From Gemmatimonadaceae bacterium (GTDB lineage: Bacteria > Gemmatimonadota > Gemmatimonadetes > Gemmatimonadales > Gemmatimonadaceae): a stretch of 64,000 bases of DNA. Location of the stretch: contig DASYSS010000085.1 of the NCBI GenBank assembly GCA_036003045.1, positions 1-64,000 on the forward strand, written 5' to 3'. The notes beneath the pieces are model-generated. The model searched no databases, had not been told where the DNA came from, and was given only the letters and a program-made list of their open reading frames with translations. Position 1 is the first letter of the stretch. The number at the start of each line of letters is the position of its first letter. Made by a program: the position numbers and the translations under genes. Positions 51,054 through 59,497 of this stretch are shown one piece after another.

Positions 51054-51452
51054 ATGTCCGACGCAACACACCACGCGGCCAAAACGGTTCTCGTGGTGGA
51101 CGACCACGAACCGACGCGACAAACCATCGCCCGCATGCTCGAGGCGGGTGGATTCGCCGTTCGCACAGCCAGCAACGGCCCCGAAGCGCTTCAGGTGCTC
51201 GCCGCGCAGCGCGACGAGATCGATCTCGTGCTTTCCGACGTCACCATGCCGGGCATGACCGGCATCGACCTCTCTTACCAGATTCGCGACCAGTACCCTG
51301 ACGTGCCGGTCGCCATCGTGTCGGGCGACGTGAGCGAGTTGGAGCGCAGCATCATCGGCCGCGCCGAAGTTCCTTTCATCAAGAAGCCGTTCCACGCCGA
51401 GTCGCTCTACAGCGCCGTGCGCGAAGCGATGAGGGGCCATACCTCCGGCTGA
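51054..51452 (+). CDS. Single-domain response regulator
   Basis: A 132-residue receiver domain without an output domain. The acidic pair is in VLVVDDHEPTR, the phosphoacceptor aspartate in LVLSDVTMPGMTG, the switch serine in VAIVSGDV and the lysine in PFIKKPFHAESL. The ATG at 51054 follows GGAG. No kinase is near, so it is an orphan that probably takes phosphate from a distant kinase, like CheY-type or Spo0F-type relays. It is divergent from the M28 peptidase gene. Confidence 0.9.
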   Translation: MSDATHHAAKTVLVVDDHEPTRQTIARMLEAGGFAVRTASNGPEALQVLAAQRDEIDLVLSDVTMPGMTGIDLSYQIRDQYPDVPVAIVSGDVSELERSIIGRAEVPFIKKPFHAESLYSAVREAMRGHTSG

Positions 51453-51488
51453 TAGTCGCGGCGTCCCCGACGCCTCAGGTATTCCGTT

Positions 51489-52880
51489 CTATCGCTTCCG
51501 AAAATCGGCCGTCCCGATTCGGACGATCGTACCGACTCGCGCCGCGCCCACGCCCGCGGGCCGCCCGGCACCGGCGGAATCGATGGTTGCCGTCTCGGCC
51601 CAGATCCCGTAGACGCGGCCGTCGTACGCCGTGAGCCAGGTGTAGTCGCCGAGAAACGCGCTGCGTCCCTCGAACGCCGCGTCCGACCACGCGTAGTTGG
51701 TGAACGTGCGACCTCCGTCGGTCGATCGCGCCAACGTGAACGCCGTCTTTCGATCGGCGGGATCGTCGCGTCGATCGTAGAACTGCATGTACACGTCGCC
51801 GTTCATCGGATCGACCGCCAAAAACTGGAAAAACTGATCGCGGCCGCTGTGCAACGAGTCCGTCGTCGCGCGAACCGGGGCGGACCAGGTACGTCCCTTG
51901 TCGTGCGACGCCGCCACGAAAACGTCGATGTCTCCGTTCCGAAAATCGCTCCACGATACGTACAGGTCATTCCCTCGCACGCCGACCTGCGGAAAACCAA
52001 ACACTCGGCCGAGCCCCGGCACCGCACCCGTTCCGCCGAAGTACGGCGGCCCGACTTCCTGCGCGACGCGCGACGGCGTGAACGACTTGCCGCCGTCGCG
52101 CGACGTCGCCATCACGACCTTGAGTCCCCAGTTCCAGACGGCGTAGATCGTCCCGTCGGCGTCGACGACGCCGTGGAAACCCACGACGTCGCCATTGTCG
52201 TCGCGCGGCATGCCCGCTTGCGTCGAGATGCGGATCGGAGCAGACCACGTCTTGCCGTGATCGGTCGACCTCGAGAAGAGCATGATCGATTTGTCGATCT
52301 GCCACTCGATGAATCCGACGTACAAGTTGCCGGCATGTGGACTCTTCGGCGAGTTGTCGGCGAAGATGCGCGGCATGTCCTCGTATTGCATGCCGGGCTC
52401 ATCGCCCTTGTACCACACGCGCACGGGCGATGGCTCGCGCTCCCATGTCGCGCCGCCGTCGGGAGAGCGGCGCACGTAGATGCCGTTTCGCCCCGCCCCG
52501 TGCCTCCAGTACGACGTGGAACCAAGGCGGTCGAAGACGAGGTAGCTCAGATACGCTGCGCCTTGATTGTCGAACGTCACGCTCACGTCTCCCGCCGTTC
52601 GCCAATCGCCGGGCACCGTTCCCTCGGCCGTCTTGAACGTCGCGCCGGAATCGGTCGAGTACACCGCACGCGCCGGACCCTGATACACGCCGACGACCTG
52701 GGCTGGGTTCCTCGGATTCACCGCGATGCCGGGCTCGTTGCCGCGGAGCTCGGGCACCGAGACATCGACGACGCGCGCGCCCGGCGGTCGTGGGAGCGAG
52801 AGCTGGGCTTGCGTGCCACCGGCGGCGAGCCCCGCCAGGAGCGCCCCGCCGATGATCCCGCCCGAAACTCTGGACGTCAA
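51489..52880 (-). CDS. Exported Asp-box (sialidase-fold) beta-propeller protein
   Basis: A protein of about 463 residues with a signal peptide (GIIGGALLAGLAAGGTQAQ). At least six Asp-box motifs S-x-D-x-G-x-(T/S)-(W/F) are visible (STDSGATF, SPDGGATW, STDHGKTW, SRDGGKSF, SHDKGRTW, STDGGRTF), which define the six-bladed sialidase/BNR fold. The catalytic arginine triad of true sialidases cannot be assigned from the sequence, so an enzymatic role is open. The likely start is TTG at 52880, two bases after the stop of the upstream small secreted protein gene, suggesting coupling. Confidence 0.75.
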   Translation of the reverse strand: MTSRVSGGIIGGALLAGLAAGGTQAQLSLPRPPGARVVDVSVPELRGNEPGIAVNPRNPAQVVGVYQGPARAVYSTDSGATFKTAEGTVPGDWRTAGDVSVTFDNQGAAYLSYLVFDRLGSTSYWRHGAGRNGIYVRRSPDGGATWEREPSPVRVWYKGDEPGMQYEDMPRIFADNSPKSPHAGNLYVGFIEWQIDKSIMLFSRSTDHGKTWSAPIRISTQAGMPRDDNGDVVGFHGVVDADGTIYAVWNWGLKVVMATSRDGGKSFTPSRVAQEVGPPYFGGTGAVPGLGRVFGFPQVGVRGNDLYVSWSDFRNGDIDVFVAASHDKGRTWSAPVRATTDSLHSGRDQFFQFLAVDPMNGDVYMQFYDRRDDPADRKTAFTLARSTDGGRTFTNYAWSDAAFEGRSAFLGDYTWLTAYDGRVYGIWAETATIDSAGAGRPAGVGAARVGTIVRIGTADFRKR

Positions 52881-52882
52881 CG

Positions 52883-53371
52883 CTATTGCTTGATGAACGT
52901 CTGCTTCGTGTTCACAGACTGCCCGCCGATCGACGCGTCCCCCGCGATGACCAGCGTCTTCTTGTCGTCGGAGAGCGTGTAACGCTCGGTTCCCGAAAAC
53001 GCGTTGCCGCCGAAATCGGCCGAGGTCTTGATTACGAGAACGTTCTCGCTCCACTCGGCTGTCGAATTGAAGTCGACGCTCTGGCCGTTCGCGCTGATCG
53101 TGTTCTTGGAGGGCGAGCCGTCCAACGCGTAGCTCGTCGCCGTCGACCGGGTCGCTCCCATCGCGGTCACAGTTCGGTCGATCTTTAGCGTCTTCTCATC
53201 CTGCGTGATCTTGAGCGTCGCCGAGGTCGGGATCATCGGCCCTTCGCTCTTGGCCGGGTCCATCGCCCACGTCCCCGAGAAATCGGGATGCGCGCGGGGC
53301 GCAGTCAGGCCGCGTCCCGCTGGAACCACCGCGATCGCGGCGGCGAGCATCCAAGGAGCGAACAGTCGCAT
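52883..53371 (-). CDS. Small secreted beta-rich protein
   Basis: A 162-residue exported protein: signal peptide (FAPWMLAAAIAVVPAGRGLT), then HPDFSGTWAMDPAKSEGP and regular strands (SATLKITQDEKTLKIDRTVT, ALDGSPSKNTISANGQSV, TERYTLSDDKKTLVIAG). The FSGTW...D..KS opening is shared with many secreted proteins of lipocalin-like build and no known role. The ATG at 53371 has GGGGAG before it. It lies 46 bp after the FecR-fusion gene and directly before the Asp-box protein, so the three may form one transcript. Confidence 0.75.
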   Translation of the reverse strand: MRLFAPWMLAAAIAVVPAGRGLTAPRAHPDFSGTWAMDPAKSEGPMIPTSATLKITQDEKTLKIDRTVTAMGATRSTATSYALDGSPSKNTISANGQSVDFNSTAEWSENVLVIKTSADFGGNAFSGTERYTLSDDKKTLVIAGDASIGGQSVNTKQTFIKQ

Positions 53372-53417
53372 CGTGTCTTCTCCCCGCGAAAGTGACGAGT
53401 GTTGCCTACTCGAGGGG

Positions 53418-54743
53418 CTACTTCTTCTTCGCCGCCGGCTTCGCCGCTGTCTTCGCCGCCGTCTTCGCCGCTGACTTCGGCGCGTCGCGGAGAACCTTGT
53501 TCTGCCCCTCGTAGGCGAACTTCACGTTGGCGCTCTGCTCGATCTGCTTGATCGCCAACATCGCCGAATCTAGCGGGGCGTCGATGGATGCCGGACGGTC
53601 GAGGAGCGGCGCGTCGGGCACTTTCACGTCGGAGTTGAAGAAGCGGCCGAGCACGATGATCAGATGGCGCAGCGGCTTTTGGTGGACGACCATCTTTTTG
53701 TCGAGCCAGCTGAACGACTCGGCCTTGTCGTCGTCGTTGAGCGCGTGAATGCCCGACGCGTCGGCCACCATCGCTTGTCCAGCGGCGACGGAGCTCGTCT
53801 GCTTGCCAAGCTTGATCGTGACTGTTCCCTCTTGGACGAGCACGCGGGCGGAGCTGTCCTCCGGGTATGCGGCGATCGCGAACTTCGTCCCCGTCGCGAT
53901 GAAGTGCGTGTGGTTCGCCACGACGCGGAACGGCAGCTGCTGATTCGGCGCGACTTCGAACGCCGCTGAACCCTCGACACGAATCGCGCGCATTTTCGCC
54001 GGGAAGCCGTCGGGGATGAAGATCTTGCTGTCCGGCCCCATCTGCGCGGCCGTGCCGTCGCCCAGCTTCACGCTGCCGGTCTGGCCGGCGCCCGAGGCGA
54101 TCGGCTGGATGGTGGGCGATGCCACGGAGGCCAACACCGCGTCGTCCTCGCCGAGGTTGCTCAGCTTCCGCACGCCCCACAGGGCGATGCCGAGAGCCAG
54201 AACGCCGACGATGACCGGGCCTGTCCACGATCGGCCCTTCGAGAGGTCCTTCATGTGCGACGCGGCGTCGTGCCGGCCCGCCGATGCCGCCGCTTTGTGG
54301 GCGGCGGCCGTATTCCCCTCGCCGCGAATCGTGCGAGTGATTCGCGACCACGCTTCTTCAGCGTCGGCCTGCGCCGTCGCGGGATGCGTCCCCGTCATCG
54401 TCTGTTCGTCGCGCGCTGTGGACCCGCCGAATCGCTGGGCTGATACGCGGCGGCTCAACGCGCGCGCGGCGCCGTGCGTGACCTCGTCCTGCAACACTTT
54501 CTTGAATTGCTGCAGTGAGGTGAGCGTCGCACGCTGCTGCCACACGTTGACGAAGGCCGTCTCCACGACGCGCGGCGCCAGTGCCGGAGCGTCCTGCAGC
54601 TTTTCGCGCGCGGCGGCCATTGCGCCGGCAAACTCGGCGTCGAACGCACGCCGCAGCGCGGTCTCATCGCGCAGGTATGCCCCCACCGAAGGAGGAGTGG
54701 TGACGGACGAGGGCGAATCAGTACGGGCATCTTGCGACGCCAT
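53418..54743 (-). CDS. FecR-type transmembrane regulator with sigma2-like N-terminal domain
   Basis: A 441-residue single-pass membrane protein. Residues about 28-100 align with region 2 of ECF sigma factors: TALRRAFDAEFAGAMAAARE, then ALAPRVVETAFVNVWQQR and VTHGAARALSRR. A linker leads to a membrane segment (about 176-190, VIVGVLALGIALWGV). FecR is at about 225-320 (VKLGDGTAAQMGPDSKIFIP, GSAAFEVAPNQQLPFRVVAN, ATGTKFAIAAYPEDSS). The C-terminal STN-like domain at about 345-425 is followed by a Lys/Ala tail. FecR proteins relay outer-membrane signals to a separate sigma factor. Here no separate sigma gene is adjacent, and a sigma2-like part appears fused in place. Confidence 0.8.
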   Translation of the reverse strand: MASQDARTDSPSSVTTPPSVGAYLRDETALRRAFDAEFAGAMAAAREKLQDAPALAPRVVETAFVNVWQQRATLTSLQQFKKVLQDEVTHGAARALSRRVSAQRFGGSTARDEQTMTGTHPATAQADAEEAWSRITRTIRGEGNTAAAHKAAASAGRHDAASHMKDLSKGRSWTGPVIVGVLALGIALWGVRKLSNLGEDDAVLASVASPTIQPIASGAGQTGSVKLGDGTAAQMGPDSKIFIPDGFPAKMRAIRVEGSAAFEVAPNQQLPFRVVANHTHFIATGTKFAIAAYPEDSSARVLVQEGTVTIKLGKQTSSVAAGQAMVADASGIHALNDDDKAESFSWLDKKMVVHQKPLRHLIIVLGRFFNSDVKVPDAPLLDRPASIDAPLDSAMLAIKQIEQSANVKFAYEGQNKVLRDAPKSAAKTAAKTAAKPAAKKK

Positions 54744-55334
54744 GCTGCCTCCAGGACGGTGATCCGGGGTGAGTTAGTGGAGGCCTAATCATGGCGTCGG
54801 GGCAACGCGGTGCAAGAGGCGGTGAGCGTTCGACTTCAGCGCTCGCACCGAGCAGCGCGCTCACGCTGGCGTGTGTCGTGATCGCCCGTCGCTGTTCGCG
54901 GCGCCGCCACCTGTCACGGCTCCTTTGCTGACGCCGAGAGTCTTTCCAACGCGCCGCGATTGCCATGCTCCGCGGCGAATCCTCGACGACGGCGCTGCAC
55001 GCGTTTTAGTAACTGTCTTTCAGCAGTGACGCCGGTGCAGGCTGGCGCTAGCAACCGGCTCACTGCGGGCTGCATCAGAACGTGGCTTGCGACACCTCCC
55101 ACCGAGTGAGGCCGCCTGGTCCGTGACGACAACCCCTGAGGCGACGCTGCAACAGTTATCACATTCGGGCCAACAGTCTGAAGTCAGGCCAACGCATAAC
55201 CCATTGCAAAATCATCAGATCCAGCATCTGCACGACCGACTCTGCTGTGGCACACGCACTGCGATCTGCGTCACCAAGCGTTCCCATGCGCGATTTCCGC
55301 GATATGTCAGGATGGTCTCGATTGGGAGGTTCCC
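54744..55334. other. Non-coding stretch of 591 bp
   Basis: No frame on either strand here shows a recognisable protein. The right half (about 55100-55334) is visibly richer in A+T and contains TGCAACAGTT (55148-55157) followed by CGGGC, AACA and AGTCA, a pattern repeated before the PEP-CTERM gene. It should hold the promoters of the FecR-fusion gene (reading left) and the STAS gene (reading right). Confidence 0.5.
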
Positions 55335-55640
55335 GTGAAAACGGTACTCGCTACGGATCTCATGCCCAGAACGATTGAGCTGCAACGAGAAATGACCGCC
55401 TTTGGTCCCCGGGCCCTGCGGACGTCGATCATGACGGCGCTCGGCAATGGCGATCGGCACGTCGTGGTGGACTGCTACGGGTGGGAGCGACTCGACCTCG
55501 TGGTGCTCAGCGCCCTTGTTCAGGGAGCCAAGGCCTGCGCCGCGTTCGGCGCTTCGTTCGAGCTCGTGAACCTCAACGGACACGTTCGCGACGACATCGT
55601 CGCACTGCGGCTCGCGCGGCGTCTGGGCCTAATGGCCTGA
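55335..55640 (+). CDS. STAS-domain protein lacking the phosphorylatable serine
   Basis: A 101-residue cytosolic protein with the STAS fold of anti-sigma-factor antagonists: HVVVDCYGWERLDLVVLSAL near residue 42, then GAKACAAFGASFELVNLNGH and a C-terminal helix (DDIVALRLARRLGL). In SpoIIAA/RsbV the loop before the second helix reads D-S-x-G-L with a phosphorylatable serine; here it reads DLVVL, so phosphorylation at that site is unlikely. The ATG is preceded by GGGAGG. It lies 236 bp upstream of a PEP-CTERM gene and shares an upstream sequence pattern with it. Confidence 0.75.
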   Translation: MKTVLATDLMPRTIELQREMTAFGPRALRTSIMTALGNGDRHVVVDCYGWERLDLVVLSALVQGAKACAAFGASFELVNLNGHVRDDIVALRLARRLGLMA

Positions 55641-55653
55641 GCCGTCGCCCGAG

Positions 55654-55812
55654 TGCAACAGTTCATGAAGAGTCCGGGCAACAATTGGAGTCAAACGTTA
55701 CACCGATTCCGAAGTTCGTACCGCCGATTGAATGCGTTGTCAGATAATGCGTTAGCGTGTTTGTAATGGAGCAGATGTTTGTGGTATGGCCCGTGCTATA
55801 GCGGGCCCGTGC
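55654..55812 (+). promoter_or_regulatory. A+T-rich upstream region of the PEP-CTERM gene with repeats
   Basis: The stretch 55681-55800 is only 55 of 120 bases G or C. It begins with TGCAACAGTT (55654-55663), CGGGC and GGAGTCA, a pattern also found upstream of the STAS gene at 55148-55190. Nearer the start is a 9-bp direct repeat GGCCCGTGC (55788-55796 and 55804-55812), 16 bp apart, which also contains the inverted pair GCCCG/CGGGC. These look like regulator-binding sites, but no specific regulator is indicated. Confidence 0.4.
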
Positions 55813-55876
55813 ACAGAGGGCTGGTGGACGCTGGCCGCTCTGGAATTGAACCGAGAGATAGGGGAGGAAGAGGAGG

Positions 55877-56470
55877 ATGGGAATCCGCAATCTCACGCGT
55901 GCCGCCATCGCTGGCGCCGCAGCTGTCGCGTTGATGTCGGGCCCTGTCGAATCCCAGGGCGTCACGTACACAACCTCCTGGACGTTCAATCAGGGTTCGT
56001 GTACCTCGTCTCAATGCCGCTTTGGTGGTTATAACCTCCAATGGTCGAGTCTCGTCCCGCAGGGCGGCGGCGGATTCCTTGGTGGACAGTTCACGATGAC
56101 GTGTTTCTCGTCGTGCCCCTACGGCCAGGTGATCACGGGTTCGACCTTTTTGCTGACGATCACGCAAAACGGGTCCAACACGGGGGGCGGGGCCGGCACC
56201 TACGGCAGCTTCGGCTGGAACTCGAATCCGGGTCCGCTCACGTGGACCGTAACGATCAACGGCGTCAACCAGAACCTCACGGGCGGGGGCGATGGATGCA
56301 CTGAGTCGTGCAACAACGATCCGCCGCCGAGTGGCCCGACGTTCAATGACGTTCTGCCCAACGACGTCACCACGACGCCGGAGCCGGCCACGATCGGCTT
56401 GATGGCCACGGGTCTCATCGGTTTGATCCCGGTCGTCCGCCGTCGTCGCAAGAACCAAGCGACGGCCTGA
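55877..56470 (+). CDS. PEP-CTERM sorted surface protein
   Basis: A 197-residue exported protein. The signal peptide (ending PVESQ) is followed by a Ser/Thr/Gly/Asn-rich body with six cysteines (GSCTSSQCRFGG, TMTCFSSCPYG, GDGCTESCNND), and the C-terminus has the full PEP-CTERM signal: TTPEPATIGLMATGLIGLIP followed by VVRRRRK. Exosortases cut at this signal and pass the protein to the cell surface or biofilm matrix. No exosortase lies in this window. The ATG at 55877 follows GGGGAGG. A strong terminator lies 44 bp past the stop, so this is a single-gene transcript. Confidence 0.9.
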   Translation: MGIRNLTRAAIAGAAAVALMSGPVESQGVTYTTSWTFNQGSCTSSQCRFGGYNLQWSSLVPQGGGGFLGGQFTMTCFSSCPYGQVITGSTFLLTITQNGSNTGGGAGTYGSFGWNSNPGPLTWTVTINGVNQNLTGGGDGCTESCNNDPPPSGPTFNDVLPNDVTTTPEPATIGLMATGLIGLIPVVRRRRKNQATA

Positions 56471-56514
56471 CCGAACTCGCCGACACCATCCTTCCGAACG
56501 GCGTCCACCGTAGC

Positions 56515-56559
56515 ACCGCGGGAGTAGCTGCTCCGCAGCGACTCCCGCGGTCTTTTTTT
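56515..56559 (+). terminator. Rho-independent terminator after the PEP-CTERM gene
   Basis: ACCGCGGGAGT (56515-56525) pairs with ACTCCCGCGGT (56541-56551), with a small inner hairpin in the loop, followed by C and seven T residues. Confidence 0.95.
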
Positions 56560-56622
56560 GCGTTTGACCAGTTTTCCGCGTCGAAACACAGACGTACGAC
56601 TCTTCCCATCAAGGAACCTCGA

Positions 56623-57213
56623 GTGGCCGCTCCCTTCTTTTTTGATTTCATCCAACGGCTCCGTCTTCCGGCCTATGTGATCGTGGCCTATCTCGGCCTC
56701 GGCTCAGCGGTCGAGATCTTGGTCGGGGCGTGGCCGGCGCACTTTCACGACGTGAACTGGCGCCTTTCCGTGCTTCATTCAGCGGCTGGTGCGACAGGCA
56801 CCGAGCTTCTGGCGCTTCTTCTTCTCCTCGTGATCGCGCAGCTGTCGATGTCCGTCGCCGGGCTCTGGACGGGATTCTGCGCGTCGATCCTCGTCGCGCT
56901 CGGGTACCTGATCGGCGCCACGATGTTCGGCCTCGACAGCCTTCAGATCCGCAGCAGCGTTCCCGCCGACCAGCTCCGTCGATTCGACGTCACCGTCGCA
57001 TGGGCGTTGGCGCGGTTCGCGATTGTGGATCTCGTGAGCCTCACGCTCGCCGCGTGCGCACTCGGCGCCGCCCGTTCCCTGCGACGGGAGTCGTCGCGCA
57101 ATACCGCCAACCGTTTGGTCGTCGGAACCTCGGCGCTGACGCCGGCGCGATCCACGGCCTCGATCAACCGACGCGGAGTGACACCTCGCTACGGCGAAAG
57201 CGTCGGTTCGTAG
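56623..57213 (+). CDS. Four-segment membrane protein of unknown function
   Basis: A 196-residue inner-membrane protein with four hydrophobic segments (AYVIVAYLGLGSAVEILVG; TELLALLLLLVIAQLSMSVA; GFCASILVALGYLIGATMFG; FAIVDLVSLTLAACALGAA) and a basic C-terminal tail of about 45 residues. No family is recognised. The GTG at 56623 follows AAGGA at a suitable distance. Its last 25 bp overlap the end of the convergent dppA gene, so the tail region may be under little constraint. Confidence 0.65.
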   Translation: MAAPFFFDFIQRLRLPAYVIVAYLGLGSAVEILVGAWPAHFHDVNWRLSVLHSAAGATGTELLALLLLLVIAQLSMSVAGLWTGFCASILVALGYLIGATMFGLDSLQIRSSVPADQLRRFDVTVAWALARFAIVDLVSLTLAACALGAARSLRRESSRNTANRLVVGTSALTPARSTASINRRGVTPRYGESVGS

Positions 57214-58118
57214 CTCGTCACGAACTCGAGAAACTTCGAAACGTCGACCATGTCGCGGCCGACGTACCGGATGGTGTGTGAGTCGATCCGCTGCACGTTC
57301 GACAGGTAGCCCAACAGCTCGACCGGACGGTAGTTCTTGAACGACACCTCGAGCGTGATCGGGCGAGTCATCGCGTAGGGCTTCATCTCGTCGCGACGCT
57401 TCACCGCCGTCGCGGCGTGCGAGCGAATCAATCCGCGCGCGGCCTCCGGCGTCATCGTGGCCGTCGAGTGGAAGCCGATCGCGCGCTTGACGACGACGCC
57501 CTCGATGGGCCCGAGGCGCGTTTTCGTTTCGCCGACGATCGCGTCGTCGCCCGTGAGCATGACGACAGGGACGCCATATTGCGCGGCGATCGCCGCGTTG
57601 ATCCCTGCCTCCGACATCGACGTCCCGTTGAGCGCGATGCGCGTCAACAGCGCGCTGGACATCGTGTGCGCACGAACCCCGGTCGTGCTCGACGTCGACG
57701 CGTGATATCCGATGAAGATCACGGCCGCGAACGTCGAATCGATCCCTTCCATCATCCCGAGCGGGCGCGGAAACGAGCGTACGACTGTAATCGGGATGTC
57801 CGCCGGGAATCGGTCGATGAGAAGCGACTCGCCGTTGCCGTGCGAGTCGCTCACGACGAATTCGGTGGCGCCGGCGTCGCGCGCGCCCTGCATCGCGGCG
57901 AGCACTTCGCCGGTCATCCATTCGCGGGCGCGTTCGTACTCGAACGACCCGGGCGACAGCTGGTCGGCCGAGGCGACGCCCGCAATTCCCTCCATGTCCG
58001 CCGAGATATAGACCTTGAGGCCACCCGGTTGGCGCTGTGCTTCGGCCGATCCGGCGAGCGTCGCCGATCCGATCGCCAGCGCGACGGCGATCCGCGCGAT
58101 CGAGCGAGGGGCATTCAC
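57189..58118 (-). CDS. dppA: D-aminopeptidase, M55 family, exported
   Basis: A 309-residue zinc peptidase with an unusual added signal peptide (IAVALAIGSATLAGSAEAQ); Bacillus DppA is cytosolic. Zinc-site motifs are YISADMEGIAGV (Asp, Glu), VVSDSHGNGE (Asp, His), AVIFIGYHAST (His) and SMSEAGINAAIAAQYGVPV (Glu). DppA hydrolyses D-Ala-D-Ala and related D-peptides. The GTG at 58118 overlaps the stop of the upstream MHS transporter (GTGA), so peptide cleavage and uptake of a product may be linked. Its 3-prime end overlaps a convergent gene by 25 bp. Confidence 0.9.
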   Translation of the reverse strand: MNAPRSIARIAVALAIGSATLAGSAEAQRQPGGLKVYISADMEGIAGVASADQLSPGSFEYERAREWMTGEVLAAMQGARDAGATEFVVSDSHGNGESLLIDRFPADIPITVVRSFPRPLGMMEGIDSTFAAVIFIGYHASTSSTTGVRAHTMSSALLTRIALNGTSMSEAGINAAIAAQYGVPVVMLTGDDAIVGETKTRLGPIEGVVVKRAIGFHSTATMTPEAARGLIRSHAATAVKRRDEMKPYAMTRPITLEVSFKNYRPVELLGYLSNVQRIDSHTIRYVGRDMVDVSKFLEFVTSYEPTLSP

Positions 58119-59455
58119 GACGAGAGATCAGGAGTCGCGTCGACCTCCTGCCAGATTTGCTCGGTTCGCGTCTCATGCAGCCCGAAGGTGCCGACACCGA
58201 ACGTCAGGAGCGCGACGCCGATCGGGAACCACAGACCGGCGAGCGGATTCCCCGTCGCCGCCACGATGGACGTCGCGATGAGCGGCGTGAATCCGCCGAA
58301 CCAACCATTCGCGAAGTGATACGGCAGCGAGAGCGACGTGTAGCGGATCCTGGCCGGGAAAGTCTCGACGAGGAACGCGGCGATCGGCCCGTAGACCATC
58401 GTCACGTACAACACCTGCAAGAAAACGAGGAACACGAGCATCGGCGTGTTGAGGGGCTGGGCCGCCGCCATCATCGCCTTGTAGATCGGGATGTACGTCA
58501 GACCGGCGACGAGGCAGCCGGCCATGATGATTCGCTTGCGCCCGATGCGATCCGACAGGGATCCGAAGAGCACGAAGAACGGCGTGCCGAGCACGAGCGC
58601 GATCGCAACGATCACGTAGGCCGTGTCGATCGGCACCTTGAGAATCGTCTGGAGGAAGATGAGGGCGTAGAACTGGCCCGTGTACCAGACGACCGCCTGC
58701 CCCGCCGTCGCGCCGAACAGCACCAGGAAGAAGATCTTCCACCGCTCGAGCGTACCGTAGCTGTCCTTGATCGGCGCCGTCGACGTCTTTCCTTCCGCCT
58801 TGAGCTGCGCGAACAGCGGCGACTCCGACATCCGCGCACGGATGTAATACGACACGATGACGAGGATCGACGAGAGGAGGAACGGGATCCGCCAGCCCCA
58901 CGCCTTGAAGTCCGAGTCGCTCATCGAGTGCTTCGTCACCAGAATCACGATCAGCGACACGAAGAATCCGAGCGTCGCCGTCGTCTGGATGAACGAGGTG
59001 TAGAAGCCTCGCTTGTCGTCCGGCGCGTGCTCCGCGACGTAGATCGCGGCCCCGCCATACTCACCGCCCAGCGCGAGACCTTGAAGGAGTCGCAGGCTCA
59101 CCAGCAGCACGGGGGCGAAGATGCCAAGCGTGCGGTAACCCGGGAGCAATCCGATCGCCGCGGTCGACCCGCCCATGATGAGCAGCGTCAGCATGAACGC
59201 ATATTTGCGTCCGACCAGGTCGCCGATTCGGCCGAACACGAGCGCGCCGAACGGACGGACGGCGAAGCCCGCGGCGAAAGTCGCCAGCCACTTCAACAGC
59301 GAGACCGTCGCGTTCGACTCGGGATAGAAGATCGTCGAGAGAATCGCCGCGAGACTGCCGAAGATGTAGAAGTCGTACCACTCGATGACGGTGCCGGCTG
59401 ACGAGGCCGCGATGACACCCCAGATCCCGCGCGTCGATGAGTTGGGTGAGGTCAT
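58115..59455 (-). CDS. MFS transporter, metabolite:H+ symporter (MHS) family
   Basis: A 446-residue inner-membrane transporter with 12 hydrophobic segments. MHS marks are GTVIEWYDFYIFGSLAAIL near residue 22, FAVRPFGALVFGRIGDLVGR near 65, and LRLLQGLALGGEYGGAAIYV near 122, shared with ProP, KgtP and ShiA. The second-half loop is GSLSDRIGRKRIIMAG. The substrate is probably a small organic acid, betaine or amino acid. The gene is translationally coupled to the exported D-aminopeptidase, which suggests uptake of a dipeptide-derived amino acid such as alanine; that link is inference. An ATG at 59455 is preferred over a GTG two codons before. Confidence 0.85.
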   Translation of the reverse strand: MTSPNSSTRGIWGVIAASSAGTVIEWYDFYIFGSLAAILSTIFYPESNATVSLLKWLATFAAGFAVRPFGALVFGRIGDLVGRKYAFMLTLLIMGGSTAAIGLLPGYRTLGIFAPVLLVSLRLLQGLALGGEYGGAAIYVAEHAPDDKRGFYTSFIQTTATLGFFVSLIVILVTKHSMSDSDFKAWGWRIPFLLSSILVIVSYYIRARMSESPLFAQLKAEGKTSTAPIKDSYGTLERWKIFFLVLFGATAGQAVVWYTGQFYALIFLQTILKVPIDTAYVIVAIALVLGTPFFVLFGSLSDRIGRKRIIMAGCLVAGLTYIPIYKAMMAAAQPLNTPMLVFLVFLQVLYVTMVYGPIAAFLVETFPARIRYTSLSLPYHFANGWFGGFTPLIATSIVAATGNPLAGLWFPIGVALLTFGVGTFGLHETRTEQIWQEVDATPDLSS

Positions 59456-59497
59456 GCGCACAATACTGCCGAACTGACCGGCGTTTGACGAGAGCGC

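Noticed and set aside
55877-57213. Exosortase gene beside the PEP-CTERM protein
   Set aside because: The membrane protein at 56623 has four segments but no exosortase Cys/Arg/His signature; exosortase must be elsewhere.
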